Shown: positions 1 through 7,115 of the stretch, piece after piece
Numbering within the stretch: position 1 is the stretch's first letter
How the letters are laid out: the number at the start of each line of letters is the position of its first letter
Assembly (NCBI GenBank): GCA_020442965.1
Contig: JAGRJB010000064.1
Location: forward strand, 1-28,277
DNA length: 28,277 nt
Source: Pseudomonadales bacterium
Lineage (GTDB): Bacteria; Pseudomonadota; Gammaproteobacteria; Steroidobacterales; Steroidobacteraceae
Reading direction: 5' to 3'
Made by a program: the position numbers and the translations under genes
Notes under the pieces: generated by a model
Database searches by the model: none
What the model saw: only the letters and a program-made list of their open reading frames with translations
What the model was told of the DNA's origin: nothing

Positions 1-305
1 GCGCCGCCGCCCATGCCGTTGTAGAGCGCGATCATCTGCGGCATGTCCGTCATGGCAACGCGTTTGCCACTCCACCAGGCCAGCAGCGAGCCGATCACGA
101 TTGCGGCGATAATCAGTTCGTAGTTGGACATCCCCGGGTAGAGGAAGGTGACCAGCGTGGCGACGACCATGCCGGCACCCGCCCACAGAATGCCGCTGCG
201 CGCCGTGACCGGTGAGCTCATGCGCTTCAAGCCCATGATGAACAGCACCGCTGTGACGAAATAACTCGCCTGGACGACGAAGCTTGCGTCAAAACCGCCA
301 AGCAT
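1..305 (-). CDS. pntB: NAD(P) transhydrogenase subunit beta, N-terminal part (partial)
   Basis: This is the first about 101 codons of the beta subunit of the proton-translocating NAD(P) transhydrogenase. The enzyme uses the proton-motive force to move hydride from NADH to NADP+ across the inner membrane. The start ATG at 305-303 overlaps the pntA2 stop by one base (TGATG), so translation is probably coupled. The visible protein consists of hydrophobic helices with the family-typical SGILWAGAGMVVATL stretch and ends at the conserved ALYNGMGGG loop, where the window cuts it. The NADP-binding domain III lies outside. The match to PntB and the gene order A1-A2-B make the assignment secure. Confidence 0.93.
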   Translation of the reverse strand, partial: MLGGFDASFVVQASYFVTAVLFIMGLKRMSSPVTARSGILWAGAGMVVATLVTFLYPGMSNYELIIAAIVIGSLLAWWSGKRVAMTDMPQMIALYNGMGGG

Positions 306-610
306 CAGTGCGACCCTTTCTGCTTGGCCTTGGCGCCGCTCGATCTGAACATCTCGAGCATGCGCTCAGTGACCACATATCCGCCGACGGCATTTCCCGC
401 ACCTAACAAAACGCCCGTGAAACCGATGACCTTCTCGAGCGTGGTATCGGCGTTGCCGAGCGCGACCATGGCACCCACCAACACGATGCCGTGCACGAAA
501 TTGGAGCCCGACATGAGCGGTGTGTGCAAGATCACCGGGACGCGCGCAATGATTTCATAGCCGGTGAATGCGGCGAGCATGAAGATGTAGAGAGCGACGA
601 TCCCGGTCAT
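305..610 (-). CDS. pntA2: NAD(P) transhydrogenase subunit alpha, membrane part
   Basis: This 101-residue protein is the membrane-spanning C-terminal part of the alpha subunit. It is a separate gene, as in the Rhodospirillum-type three-subunit enzyme, and not fused to the NAD-binding domain as in E. coli. About three hydrophobic helices are visible, with the conserved GYEIIARVP, TPLMSGSN and HGIVLVGA stretches typical of this domain. A ribosome-binding site (AAGG, about nine bases ahead) precedes ATG 610. It lies 40 bases after pntA1 and overlaps the pntB start by one base. Together with PntB it forms the proton channel. The annotation is confident. Confidence 0.95.
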   Translation of the reverse strand: MTGIVALYIFMLAAFTGYEIIARVPVILHTPLMSGSNFVHGIVLVGAMVALGNADTTLEKVIGFTGVLLGAGNAVGGYVVTERMLEMFRSSGAKAKQKGSH

Positions 611-650
611 GGTGGCAAACCTTCAGTCGTAAGTATTGGGTGGTGGGGCG

Positions 651-1778
651 TCAGCCGCCCAGCGCCTGGCGGGTGGCTTCATGCTTGATTGCGCCGTCAT
701 GCGTCAGACACGCATCGCGGAAAACCTCGTCTTGCCAGTCGATCGCGAGTTGGCCTTCCGCACCGATGGCCGGGCGCAGGAAATTGAAGAGATTGCGCGC
801 GTACATTTCGCTGGCGTTGTGCGCCAGCTGACCGGGCAGATTGATGGGCCCGACGATCTTGACGCCTTGATGCAGCACTGTCTCGCCAGCCCGAGTCAGC
901 TCGCAGTTGCCGCCCTGCTCCGCCGCGATATCGATAATGACGGCACCGGGTTTCATGCGCTCCACAGCGGCGCGGGTCACGATGATCGGCGCTTTGCGGC
1001 CCGGAACCGACGCCGTCGTGATCACCGCGTCTGCGACCGCGATGCGTGCATCGAGGGCTTCTTGCTGCTTGGCGCGCTCCTCGGCGGTGAGTTCGCGAGC
1101 GTAGCCGCCTTGACCCTCGGCTGTGACGCCAGTCTCGACGAATTTCGCACCGAGCGATTTCACCTGTTCTTTGGTTGCGCTGCGTACGTCGTACGCTTCG
1201 ACGACCGCGCCTAGCCGTCGCGCAGTGGCGATAGCCTGCAAGCCTGCAACACCAGCGCCAATCACCAGCACCTGCGACGGCCGAATCGTGCCGGCCGCGG
1301 TCGTTAGCATCGGCATGAATTTATCGAGTGCATTCGCCGCCAGCAGTACGGCCTTGTAACCGGCGATCGCAGCTTGCGACGACAACGCGTCCATCGACTG
1401 GGCGCGGGAAATGCGGGGAATGAGTTCGACCGCAAAACTTGTGATCTTGCGGTCTCGCAGTGCCTGCACCTCGTCACGGCGAGCATGCGCCTGCATGAAG
1501 CCGACCACCACCGCCCCGGGCTTGAGTCGACCGATCGCATCGACGCTGAGCGGTGCGACGGTGAGCAACACGTCAACGGCGGTGAGTACGGCCTCCGGCG
1601 AATCCGCCCAGGCGTTCTTCTTGTAGAGCGCGTCGGGGAACTGCGCGGTCGTGCCGGCGCCGCGCTCGATCAGCACCTGAGTACCGGCTGCCACGAGCTT
1701 GTCGGCCACCTCGGGCACGATGCTGACACGGGTCTCGCCGGGAGCGCGCTCCCGCAGCGCGCCGATGGTAGTGGGCAT
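651..1778 (-). CDS. pntA1: NAD(P) transhydrogenase subunit alpha, NAD-binding part
   Basis: This 375-residue soluble domain I binds NAD(H) and exchanges hydride with the NADP-binding domain of PntB. It belongs to the alanine dehydrogenase/PNT family. The N terminus carries the family ERAPGETRVSIVPE sequence. The Rossmann fingerprint GAGVAG is at about residues 174-179, and the QSMDALSSQAAIAGYKAV segment (127-144) is characteristic. An in-frame start at 1823 would add 15 residues. I chose ATG 1778 because AAGGAAG lies 10 to 11 bases upstream and family members begin near the MPTTIGALRER sequence. It heads the pntA1-A2-B operon and is divergent from the HNH gene. Confidence 0.93.
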   Translation of the reverse strand: MPTTIGALRERAPGETRVSIVPEVADKLVAAGTQVLIERGAGTTAQFPDALYKKNAWADSPEAVLTAVDVLLTVAPLSVDAIGRLKPGAVVVGFMQAHARRDEVQALRDRKITSFAVELIPRISRAQSMDALSSQAAIAGYKAVLLAANALDKFMPMLTTAAGTIRPSQVLVIGAGVAGLQAIATARRLGAVVEAYDVRSATKEQVKSLGAKFVETGVTAEGQGGYARELTAEERAKQQEALDARIAVADAVITTASVPGRKAPIIVTRAAVERMKPGAVIIDIAAEQGGNCELTRAGETVLHQGVKIVGPINLPGQLAHNASEMYARNLFNFLRPAIGAEGQLAIDWQDEVFRDACLTHDGAIKHEATRQALGG

Positions 1779-1862
1779 GGGCTTGCAGTCTTCCTTTGGG
1801 GTCGCCCGTGGTTCAATGACCACGAGAGCGTGACTCCCTTATCGAATGGACGCTATGCGCCG

Positions 1863-1892
1863 TTGAATTCTCGCACACGGCTGCCGTATCTT
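1863..1892 (+). promoter_or_regulatory. candidate sigma70 promoter of the HNH/exonuclease pair
   Basis: TTGAAT (1863-1868) and TATCTT (1887-1892) are separated by 18 bases and match four of six positions of each consensus box. The predicted transcript start would fall about two or three bases before the HNH start codon at 1902, which has no clear Shine-Dalgarno. This would give a nearly leaderless mRNA. It sits in the 123-base divergent gap between pntA1 and the HNH gene. It is a pattern match only. Confidence 0.35.
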
Positions 1893-1901
1893 ACAGGCCA
1901 C

Positions 1902-2561
1902 ATGAGCACCATGGCGCCACAACTTGACGAAGACGATCTGCAGGTAGTGCAGGCAGAGGGGTGCTCGTTGTCCCAGCTCGTCCTGCGGACCGACGTGTCC
2001 GGCATGCCGCTCGAGTGGATCGATTACAAGGAGGCGGCTCGCCTCTACCACCAGGAACAGGTGGCCTATACCTGTGGTAGTTCGATCTTCAAGTTGTATG
2101 GTGGCGTGAACGCGCAGTCGGGGCTGCGCACGGTGCTCGACGTCAACTCCATCGTCGCAACGGTCGGGCACACGGGCAACCCCGGCAACACCCGGCGCGA
2201 TTATGTGCCGCCGCTCAACAACCAGACACTCTTCCGCCGCGACGGCTATCTGTGCATGTACTGTGCCCAGCGGTTTTCGTTACGTGATCTGTCGCGCGAT
2301 CACGTACGCCCGTTCAGCCAGGGTGGCGTGGATGTATGGACCAATGTGGTTACCGCTTGCCGCCGCTGTAACAACCTGAAAGCGTCGCGCACTCCTGAGC
2401 AGGCCAGGATGCAGCTCATCGCGGTGCCCTTCACGCCGACCTACGCAGAGTACGTGTTCCTCAAGGGCCGACGGGTCTTGGCCGATCAGATGGAGTACTT
2501 GCTGGCGCATTTCCCGCGTAGTTCGCCGTTGCATGCGCGGATCAAGCATTGGCTGATGTAG
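1902..2561 (+). CDS. HNH endonuclease
   Basis: This is a 219-residue HNH-family nuclease. An upstream, partly predicted OB/beta-type N-terminal segment (about residues 25-110, with PLEWIDYKEAARLY) precedes the zinc-structured HNH fold. Visible motifs are C118-x-x-C121, the D133-H134 pair that supplies the catalytic histidine, N148, and C153-x-x-C156 followed by Asn residues. The reading frame stays open upstream to 1374, but that part is antisense to pntA1 and looks non-native. I therefore use ATG 1902 (or 1911, also in frame). It is followed after 26 bases by a 5'-3' exonuclease, probably in one transcript. Proteobacterial relatives with the same length and FTPTYAEYVFLKGRR-type tail are chromosomal genes of unknown role and not restriction enzymes. 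DNA binding is inferred. Confidence 0.85.
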   Translation: MSTMAPQLDEDDLQVVQAEGCSLSQLVLRTDVSGMPLEWIDYKEAARLYHQEQVAYTCGSSIFKLYGGVNAQSGLRTVLDVNSIVATVGHTGNPGNTRRDYVPPLNNQTLFRRDGYLCMYCAQRFSLRDLSRDHVRPFSQGGVDVWTNVVTACRRCNNLKASRTPEQARMQLIAVPFTPTYAEYVFLKGRRVLADQMEYLLAHFPRSSPLHARIKHWLM

Positions 2562-2587
2562 CCGCACTGCCGTAGTCGGGGGGATTC

Positions 2588-3469
2588 TTGCTCTATCTCA
2601 TCGACGCGTCGGTCTACGTCTTCCGGGCGTACTACTCAATGCCGCCCGACATGACCGATGTCGACGGCAATGCCGCCCACGCTACCTTTGGGTTCGCGCG
2701 CTTTCTGTGCGATCTGCTCGAACGTGCAAAACCGCAGTTCATCGCTGTGGCTTTCGATGAAAGCGTGATGACGTCATTTCGCAACAGGATCTATCCGGCG
2801 TACAAGGCCAATCGCGATCCGGCGCCCGAGGATCTCAAGCTGCAGTTCGCTTGCTGTCGCGAGTTTTGCCGATTGTTAGGCGTGCGTGAATTTGGCAGTC
2901 CCGAATACGAAGCCGATGACATCATCGGCACCTTGGCGACCCGCGCCCGGACACTGGGCGTGCGAACGACCATCGTGACGCGCGACAAGGATCTGGCGCA
3001 GATCATTCGAGCAGGCGACGTCTTCTGGGATTATGCGAGTAACACCCGCTACCGGTACGACGAAATCGAGGAACGATTTGGCGTGCAGCCCGAGCGCATC
3101 CCCGACTATCTTGCACTGACCGGTGACAGTGTCGACAACATCAAGGGCGTGCCTGGCGTTGGGCCGAAAACCGCCGGTCCGCTGCTGAAGGAGTTTGCCT
3201 CGCTCGAGGAGCTCTACGACAATCTCGACAGCGTCGCGGCGTTACCGATACGCGGTGCGCGCACGCTGGCGGCGAAGCTCACGCAGCATCGGGACGCGGC
3301 ATTCTTGGCGCGCCGACTCACTGAGATTGCCTGCAACGTGCCGCTCGACGTGCAGCATACGGAACTGACGCGCGGCGCCATCGATACGGTCGGCCTCGAG
3401 ACGTTCTGCGACAAGCGCAAGTTCGGACCGATGTTGAGGCGACAAGCGGGGCGCTTGTCCAGCCCGTAG
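2588..3469 (+). CDS. stand-alone 5'-3' exonuclease (FEN/PolI N-domain family)
   Basis: This 293-residue protein corresponds to the 5' nuclease domain of DNA polymerase I and to ExoIX/Xni, without a polymerase domain. Metal-binding acids are visible: D6 (LIDAS), D57 (AFDES), the E108/D110/D111 cluster (YEADDIIGT), D133/D135 (TRDKDL) and D180/D183. The helical arch sequence YPAYKANR (69-76) and the helix-3-turn-helix (NIKGVPGVGPKTA, about 184-196) are also present. All key acids look intact, so flap or 5' exonuclease activity is likely, in repair or RNA-primer processing. The start is TTG 2588, preceded by a G-rich Shine-Dalgarno that sits only three bases away. The first in-frame ATG would remove the D6 strand. 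It follows the HNH gene by 26 bases and converges on the anti-sigma gene. Confidence 0.88.
   Translation: MLYLIDASVYVFRAYYSMPPDMTDVDGNAAHATFGFARFLCDLLERAKPQFIAVAFDESVMTSFRNRIYPAYKANRDPAPEDLKLQFACCREFCRLLGVREFGSPEYEADDIIGTLATRARTLGVRTTIVTRDKDLAQIIRAGDVFWDYASNTRYRYDEIEERFGVQPERIPDYLALTGDSVDNIKGVPGVGPKTAGPLLKEFASLEELYDNLDSVAALPIRGARTLAAKLTQHRDAAFLARRLTEIACNVPLDVQHTELTRGAIDTVGLETFCDKRKFGPMLRRQAGRLSSP
3441..3459 (+). terminator. hairpin at the 3' end of the exonuclease gene
   Basis: GACAAGCG (3441-3448) is repeated as its exact complement CGCTTGTC (3452-3459) around a GGG loop. The stem is eight base pairs and lies inside the last codons of the exonuclease gene. No T-run follows, so intrinsic termination is uncertain. 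It is the first of two tandem hairpins between two convergent operons. Confidence 0.4.
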
Positions 3470-3483
3470 CGGGTCCCGCTACG
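3465..3483. terminator. palindrome spanning two convergent stop codons
   Basis: Nine-base arms (3465-3473 and 3475-3483) form a perfect palindrome around one central T. The arms contain the TAG stop of the exonuclease (3467-3469) and, symmetrically, the TAG stop of the anti-sigma-like gene on the other strand (3479-3481). It is symmetric and so could act for both transcripts, but it lacks a U-tract. A terminator or an RNA-protecting 3' structure are both possible. Confidence 0.45.
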
Positions 3484-4249
3484 CTCCCGGCCGGATCCTG
3501 AGCCAGTAGCGACCCACGACTTCTTCGTGCGTCGCTGACGAGCCGCGAACCAGCATATCGTAGTCGCCCGCCTCGAGGTCCCGCGCGGGGATCACGAACG
3601 TGAGCGGACTGGTGGTCGCGGGAACCTGCAGATCGGAGTGCCACACGGGCAGCGCGCCGACGCGCCGAATCACTTCGACGTCGTACTTGGCATATTGTGA
3701 TCTGGCCGGCGGTTGGCCATTGTCGCAGGCAAGTGCCAGGCTGCCATCGTCGCACGTGAGTGTTACCACATCCGGTTGCACGACCAGATGATCGGGTACG
3801 TCGGCCAGTGCGAGTTCGATATCTGGCGCCTGACTACCACGGTAGCGTCCCAAGCTAACGACCTGACTGGTGGTGCCCCCTTGCGCGATCGCGGGCACGG
3901 GCGAGGCCTGGCGCAATCCTTCGCGCTCGCCCGCCCACCAGCCAAGGCTACCGACCATTGCCATGGCTGCAACGGACGCAGCTAACAACGAGCGTGATGG
4001 CAGTGACCTTGCAGTGCGGTTGGCGTCGACGGTTGCCGCCGGCTTGCCGCCCGGCAGCCAACCCCGGCTCTTGGCGACCAGCAAACCCCTGCGGATTTGC
4101 CGATCGGTCTTGAGGGTCGACGCAGTCTCGGGGTTGCCAACGATCCAGGTTTCGAATTCGGCTCGTTCCTGATCTGACATATTGCCGGCCAGGTAGCGAT
4201 CCATGGCCAACTGCAGATCAGCAGGGTTGTCCTTAGGGGTAACAGCCAT
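3479..4249 (-). CDS. membrane anti-sigma factor-like protein
   Basis: This 256-residue protein follows the sigma factor gene by 15 bases and is the last gene of the unit. The N-terminal part (about 10-60, MDRYLAGNMSDQERAEFETWI...) has the helical look of an anti-sigma domain. It lacks the HxxxCxxC zinc motif of ZAS anti-sigmas. One membrane span lies at about 85-106 (SLLAASVAAMAMVGSLGWWAG). Residues 107-256 would be periplasmic, with two cysteines (C166, C175) and a beta-rich C-terminal half. The layout, cytoplasmic sigma-binding domain, single span, then outside domain, is that of anti-sigmas released by regulated proteolysis. Function is inferred from layout and context. The start ATG 4249 has only a weak Shine-Dalgarno, consistent with coupling to the preceding gene. 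Confidence 0.7.
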   Translation of the reverse strand: MAVTPKDNPADLQLAMDRYLAGNMSDQERAEFETWIVGNPETASTLKTDRQIRRGLLVAKSRGWLPGGKPAATVDANRTARSLPSRSLLAASVAAMAMVGSLGWWAGEREGLRQASPVPAIAQGGTTSQVVSLGRYRGSQAPDIELALADVPDHLVVQPDVVTLTCDDGSLALACDNGQPPARSQYAKYDVEVIRRVGALPVWHSDLQVPATTSPLTFVIPARDLEAGDYDMLVRGSSATHEEVVGRYWLRIRPGA

Positions 4250-4264
4250 GAGGGTATTGTGTCG

Positions 4265-4903
4265 TCAACTGAGGAATCCTCTCAGAATCCAAGGCAATAG
4301 CAACGTCGGTAGCGTCAGTCCGAGCGCGCCGGGTTGCAGCCCGAAGCGCGGACCCTCGCGCTCGACCAGATGCTTGAATCGGTTCCGCGCCCGGAACAAT
4401 ACCCGATCGAAGTGCAGGTGCGTGAGACCCAACTCGAGACACAGTGTGGGCTTGTCCACATTGTCGATGTAGTGGCGCATCAGGATGAGGCGATCGCGTT
4501 CGTGTGGCAGTTCCTGCAGCAGCCTGACGATCGCGCGAGCCAGGTGTTCATCGTCGGGTTCGGACGTCTCGATGCCTTCTTCCAGGGCCCGTTCGGCGAC
4601 CAAGTCGGAATCCACGACCGTCTTTTGGCGGAAAGACTTGCGTAGCCAGTTGAGCTGTAACATGCGCGCCGTCTGCGCCGCGTAGGCCACTATCTTGTCC
4701 GGTTCGTTGATGGTGCGGGCGCGCAGCGCTTCGATGACCACGCGCAACGTGTCCTGGACCAGGTCTTCGACGTCGATGTAACGGTTGAAACGGCCGTAGC
4801 GAAGCAGCGTGACAAGTCCGGGGCGCAGGGCGGCGACGACTGCCGCTTCCGCATCTCGATTACCGCCGAGGGCCTGCTCTGCCAATGCCGGCAGGTCGGT
4901 CAC
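4265..4903 (-). CDS. ECF-like RNA polymerase sigma factor with hydrophobic tail
   Basis: This 212-residue sigma70-family protein has regions 2 and 4 only. Region 2 spans about residues 10-95, with the DVEDLVQDTLRVVIEAL core-binding helix at 44-60. Region 4 spans about 125-180, with an ELPHERDRLILMRHY helix followed by a helix-turn-helix. Start is GTG 4903, with AGGA eight bases upstream. After region 4 there is an extra hydrophobic segment, about 192-212, with no charge until R208, which ordinary ECF sigmas lack. It could touch the membrane or the anti-sigma span. The gene sits 39 bases after the protease gene and 15 before the anti-sigma-like gene. It probably directs transcription of its own operon or of an envelope regulon; neither is shown here. 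Confidence 0.8.
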   Translation of the reverse strand: MTDLPALAEQALGGNRDAEAAVVAALRPGLVTLLRYGRFNRYIDVEDLVQDTLRVVIEALRARTINEPDKIVAYAAQTARMLQLNWLRKSFRQKTVVDSDLVAERALEEGIETSEPDDEHLARAIVRLLQELPHERDRLILMRHYIDNVDKPTLCLELGLTHLHFDRVLFRARNRFKHLVEREGPRFGLQPGALGLTLPTLLLPWILRGFLS

Positions 4904-4942
4904 GTTGCCAATCCTGCGAGCGGCACCGCAGGATCGCTCGCA

Positions 4943-6475
4943 TCAAGGCCCGCAGCCCAGCGCCGCGATCGCATCCGCACACGAGGCACCGGCGCCCAAT
5001 GTGGAAAGCTCACGCAGAAACTCGACGTGGACCCAAGGATACGGGGATGCTTCAGTTCGTTTGCTCCTGCAGAACAGAATGTTCTTGATTTGGCTCGCGC
5101 TACACCGATCGAGCGGCGCGGTACCCCAAGTGAGGGCGGCCGCTCCTGCCAGATACGCTGATGCGCTCGACGCGCCCGCCGCTTGCGCAAGCGCGTAACT
5201 CCCGTCCTGATTGTGAGTTGTCGTGACGACGATGTCTACGCCGGGTGCGCGCAATCGGCTGTCAGTCGCAGCGGCGTGCGCTGCTTTGGCATGCCCGAGG
5301 TCCTCGCCCCGCGCGTCGCCGGGCACCGCAGCGATCACGCCGGGCAGACAGCGATACCGGGAAGGATAGGTCTCGTGCAGGCTCTCATCCCAGGCGAAGC
5401 TCGATGTATAACCCGTCACCAGGAGCCGCTGCGGCACGTCCGCTCCGGTTGCCTTGACCACGGCTTCGCGAATGGCGCGACTGTCCACGGGCCACTTGGC
5501 GCTGATATTGATGATGTTGGCGCCATTCGTGCCCGCCGTTTCGATCGCACTCGCAATCATGGACAGGCGCACGAGATTGCCGTGCTCTACCCGACTGATG
5601 ACAACCGGCATGAGCTTGCTGTGGGGTGCGACGCCAACGACACCGACGCCATTGTTCATGCGCCCGGCGATCGTGCCTGCCATCTGCGTACCGTGTGGGT
5701 AACAACCAACGCTCGATGCGCAAGGTAGCTGCAGGGTGAGTTGTCGACCAACGCGCGCCTTATCGTCGACCCACAGGCTGCCGGCCAGATCTTCATGATG
5801 CATGTCGATGCCGGAGTCCAGCACGGCGACCAATCTTGGTAGTGATTTCGCCGCAACCCCAGGATCCCAGCCAATGTATGTATGGCCCCACAGCTCATCG
5901 GTACAGGGATCGTTCGGAAAGCTCGCGCGTGCGCTGCGCTGCCAGCAGCGGGACGCTGCCGGCAGCGCGCCCCCGGTGAGTGCCGGCGCCGCGCTGGTCG
6001 TCACAAAATCGGGTCCGTCGCAGTCGGGTTCGAAGTAGCTGATCCGTGGGGTGGCGAGCCGCTCTAACAATGCTGCAGCGGTCAGGGGTACGCTGTACTC
6101 AACTGCTACGAAGCTGCGGAACTGCGCCACAGCGCGGACTAGCCGATCGCGCTCCAGTTGTGCGACCAGAGTAACAATCGGCGTGTCTGCGCTCGGGAAT
6201 AAAATGAAGCGTGGTGCGGGTATCAAGTCGTCATACGCAGCACGTTGGCGCTGACCATGGGGGTCGTCCAGCGCCGCCCACCGTGCGCAGGCTTTGCGTA
6301 GATCGAATCTCTCGTTAGCGCCAAGAGACTGCAGGTACTCGGCTACCTCAGCCGGCGTCCGCGCGCCTGCCGCTGCAAAATCGCCGATCGACCCGCAGAG
6401 TGCGGGCCGATCGGCAGCCATGCCACTGGTAGTCAGGACCCCAGCGACGGCAATGCAACACCATATTCGATGCAT
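4943..6475 (-). CDS. secreted S8 (subtilisin-like) serine peptidase, divergent
   Basis: This is a 510-residue subtilase with a Sec signal (MHRIWCCIAVAGVLTTSGMAA). A long N-terminal region (about 20-200) precedes the peptidase. The catalytic triad is D220 (VLDSGID), H261 (YPHGTQMAG) and S436 (GASSASAYLAG). Several normally conserved positions differ. The GTSMAxP block reads GASSASA, with the proline lost. The strand after the INIS motif lacks the usual SxGG. The position expected for the oxyanion-hole asparagine reads TGY (Y356). It may be a narrow-specificity or impaired enzyme. ATG 6475 is chosen for the signal peptide, although it has no clear Shine-Dalgarno. A TTG at 6520, directly abutting the previous stop, would give 15 more residues through coupling. 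Several cysteine pairs suggest a periplasmic or extracellular site. Confidence 0.82.
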   Translation of the reverse strand: MHRIWCCIAVAGVLTTSGMAADRPALCGSIGDFAAAGARTPAEVAEYLQSLGANERFDLRKACARWAALDDPHGQRQRAAYDDLIPAPRFILFPSADTPIVTLVAQLERDRLVRAVAQFRSFVAVEYSVPLTAAALLERLATPRISYFEPDCDGPDFVTTSAAPALTGGALPAASRCWQRSARASFPNDPCTDELWGHTYIGWDPGVAAKSLPRLVAVLDSGIDMHHEDLAGSLWVDDKARVGRQLTLQLPCASSVGCYPHGTQMAGTIAGRMNNGVGVVGVAPHSKLMPVVISRVEHGNLVRLSMIASAIETAGTNGANIINISAKWPVDSRAIREAVVKATGADVPQRLLVTGYTSSFAWDESLHETYPSRYRCLPGVIAAVPGDARGEDLGHAKAAHAAATDSRLRAPGVDIVVTTTHNQDGSYALAQAAGASSASAYLAGAAALTWGTAPLDRCSASQIKNILFCRSKRTEASPYPWVHVEFLRELSTLGAGASCADAIAALGCGP

Positions 6476-6520
6476 TGCGATGCATGAATTGTCGTGCCTG
6501 GTCCGGCTATCCGACAGCAA

Positions 6521-7069
6521 TCAATCGGGTACGCCGTGAATGATGCCGTTGTGGGTGACGCGGGCGGGTGAATCCAGCAGCATCGCAATACCTCCCCGCG
6601 GGCTCTTGCCCTCTGGCTGCAGCAGAAAGACCATCACGTCATGTAGTTCGAGGCCACCTTTCACAGTTGACGGGTGCATGGCGACGTCGCGACTTCGCAG
6701 ACGATGACATGTCGAGAGTACTTCGGCGTTGCCGGCCTTCACATCGCTCATGCTGCAGTAACGGTTTCCCTTCACGAGATTGAGCGCCACACCGCACGGC
6801 GTCCGCCAATCCTCTTGCCACGGCGACTTCTGTTTGGACGACGATCTGGTGCATGCCCGATAGACATCGTCCTCCGAGTCGTAGATCAGGGTGAGCTTGC
6901 CGCCCGTTGGTACGTGTCCCTCCTGTTCCGATTCGTCGATTGTGATCTCATATCCAATATATGGGGACATGACTGAATCGGCGTCCTTCGCGAGTGCTGT
7001 GGTGCTCGCCGCACCCAGCGCCAGAATGGCAGCACTACAAGTCACTGCCATAGTTAGTTTCGATATCAT
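6521..7069 (-). CDS. small secreted four-cysteine protein of unknown function
   Basis: I do not recognise this family. The 182-residue product has a clear Sec signal ending near ALA-KD (residues 25-29). The mature part of about 155 residues has four cysteines (C73, C92, C105, C121), enough for two disulfides in the periplasm. It has alternating strand-like segments, for example GGKLTLIYDSEDDVYRAC and LELHDVMVFLL. A strong Shine-Dalgarno (GGAGGAGG) lies ahead of ATG 7069. The gene sits 46 bases after the CHAT gene and directly before the protease gene, so it is co-transcribed with two predicted proteases and a sigma/anti-sigma pair. Possible roles are a protease substrate, inhibitor or ligand-binding sensor; none is shown by the sequence. 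Confidence 0.75.
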   Translation of the reverse strand: MISKLTMAVTCSAAILALGAASTTALAKDADSVMSPYIGYEITIDESEQEGHVPTGGKLTLIYDSEDDVYRACTRSSSKQKSPWQEDWRTPCGVALNLVKGNRYCSMSDVKAGNAEVLSTCHRLRSRDVAMHPSTVKGGLELHDVMVFLLQPEGKSPRGGIAMLLDSPARVTHNGIIHGVPD

Positions 7070-7115
7070 CGTTCCATCCTCCTCCGGTTCTGGTCTCTTA
7101 CTGGATCAAAACAAT

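Noticed and set aside
1374..1901. Open extension of the HNH frame upstream of ATG 1902
   Set aside because: It runs antisense to pntA1, has low-complexity, arginine-rich composition, and the family N terminus matches the downstream start.
1902..2561. HNH gene as part of a mobile intron or restriction system
   Set aside because: No intron structure, methyltransferase or repeat borders are present, and the neighbours are ordinary chromosomal genes.
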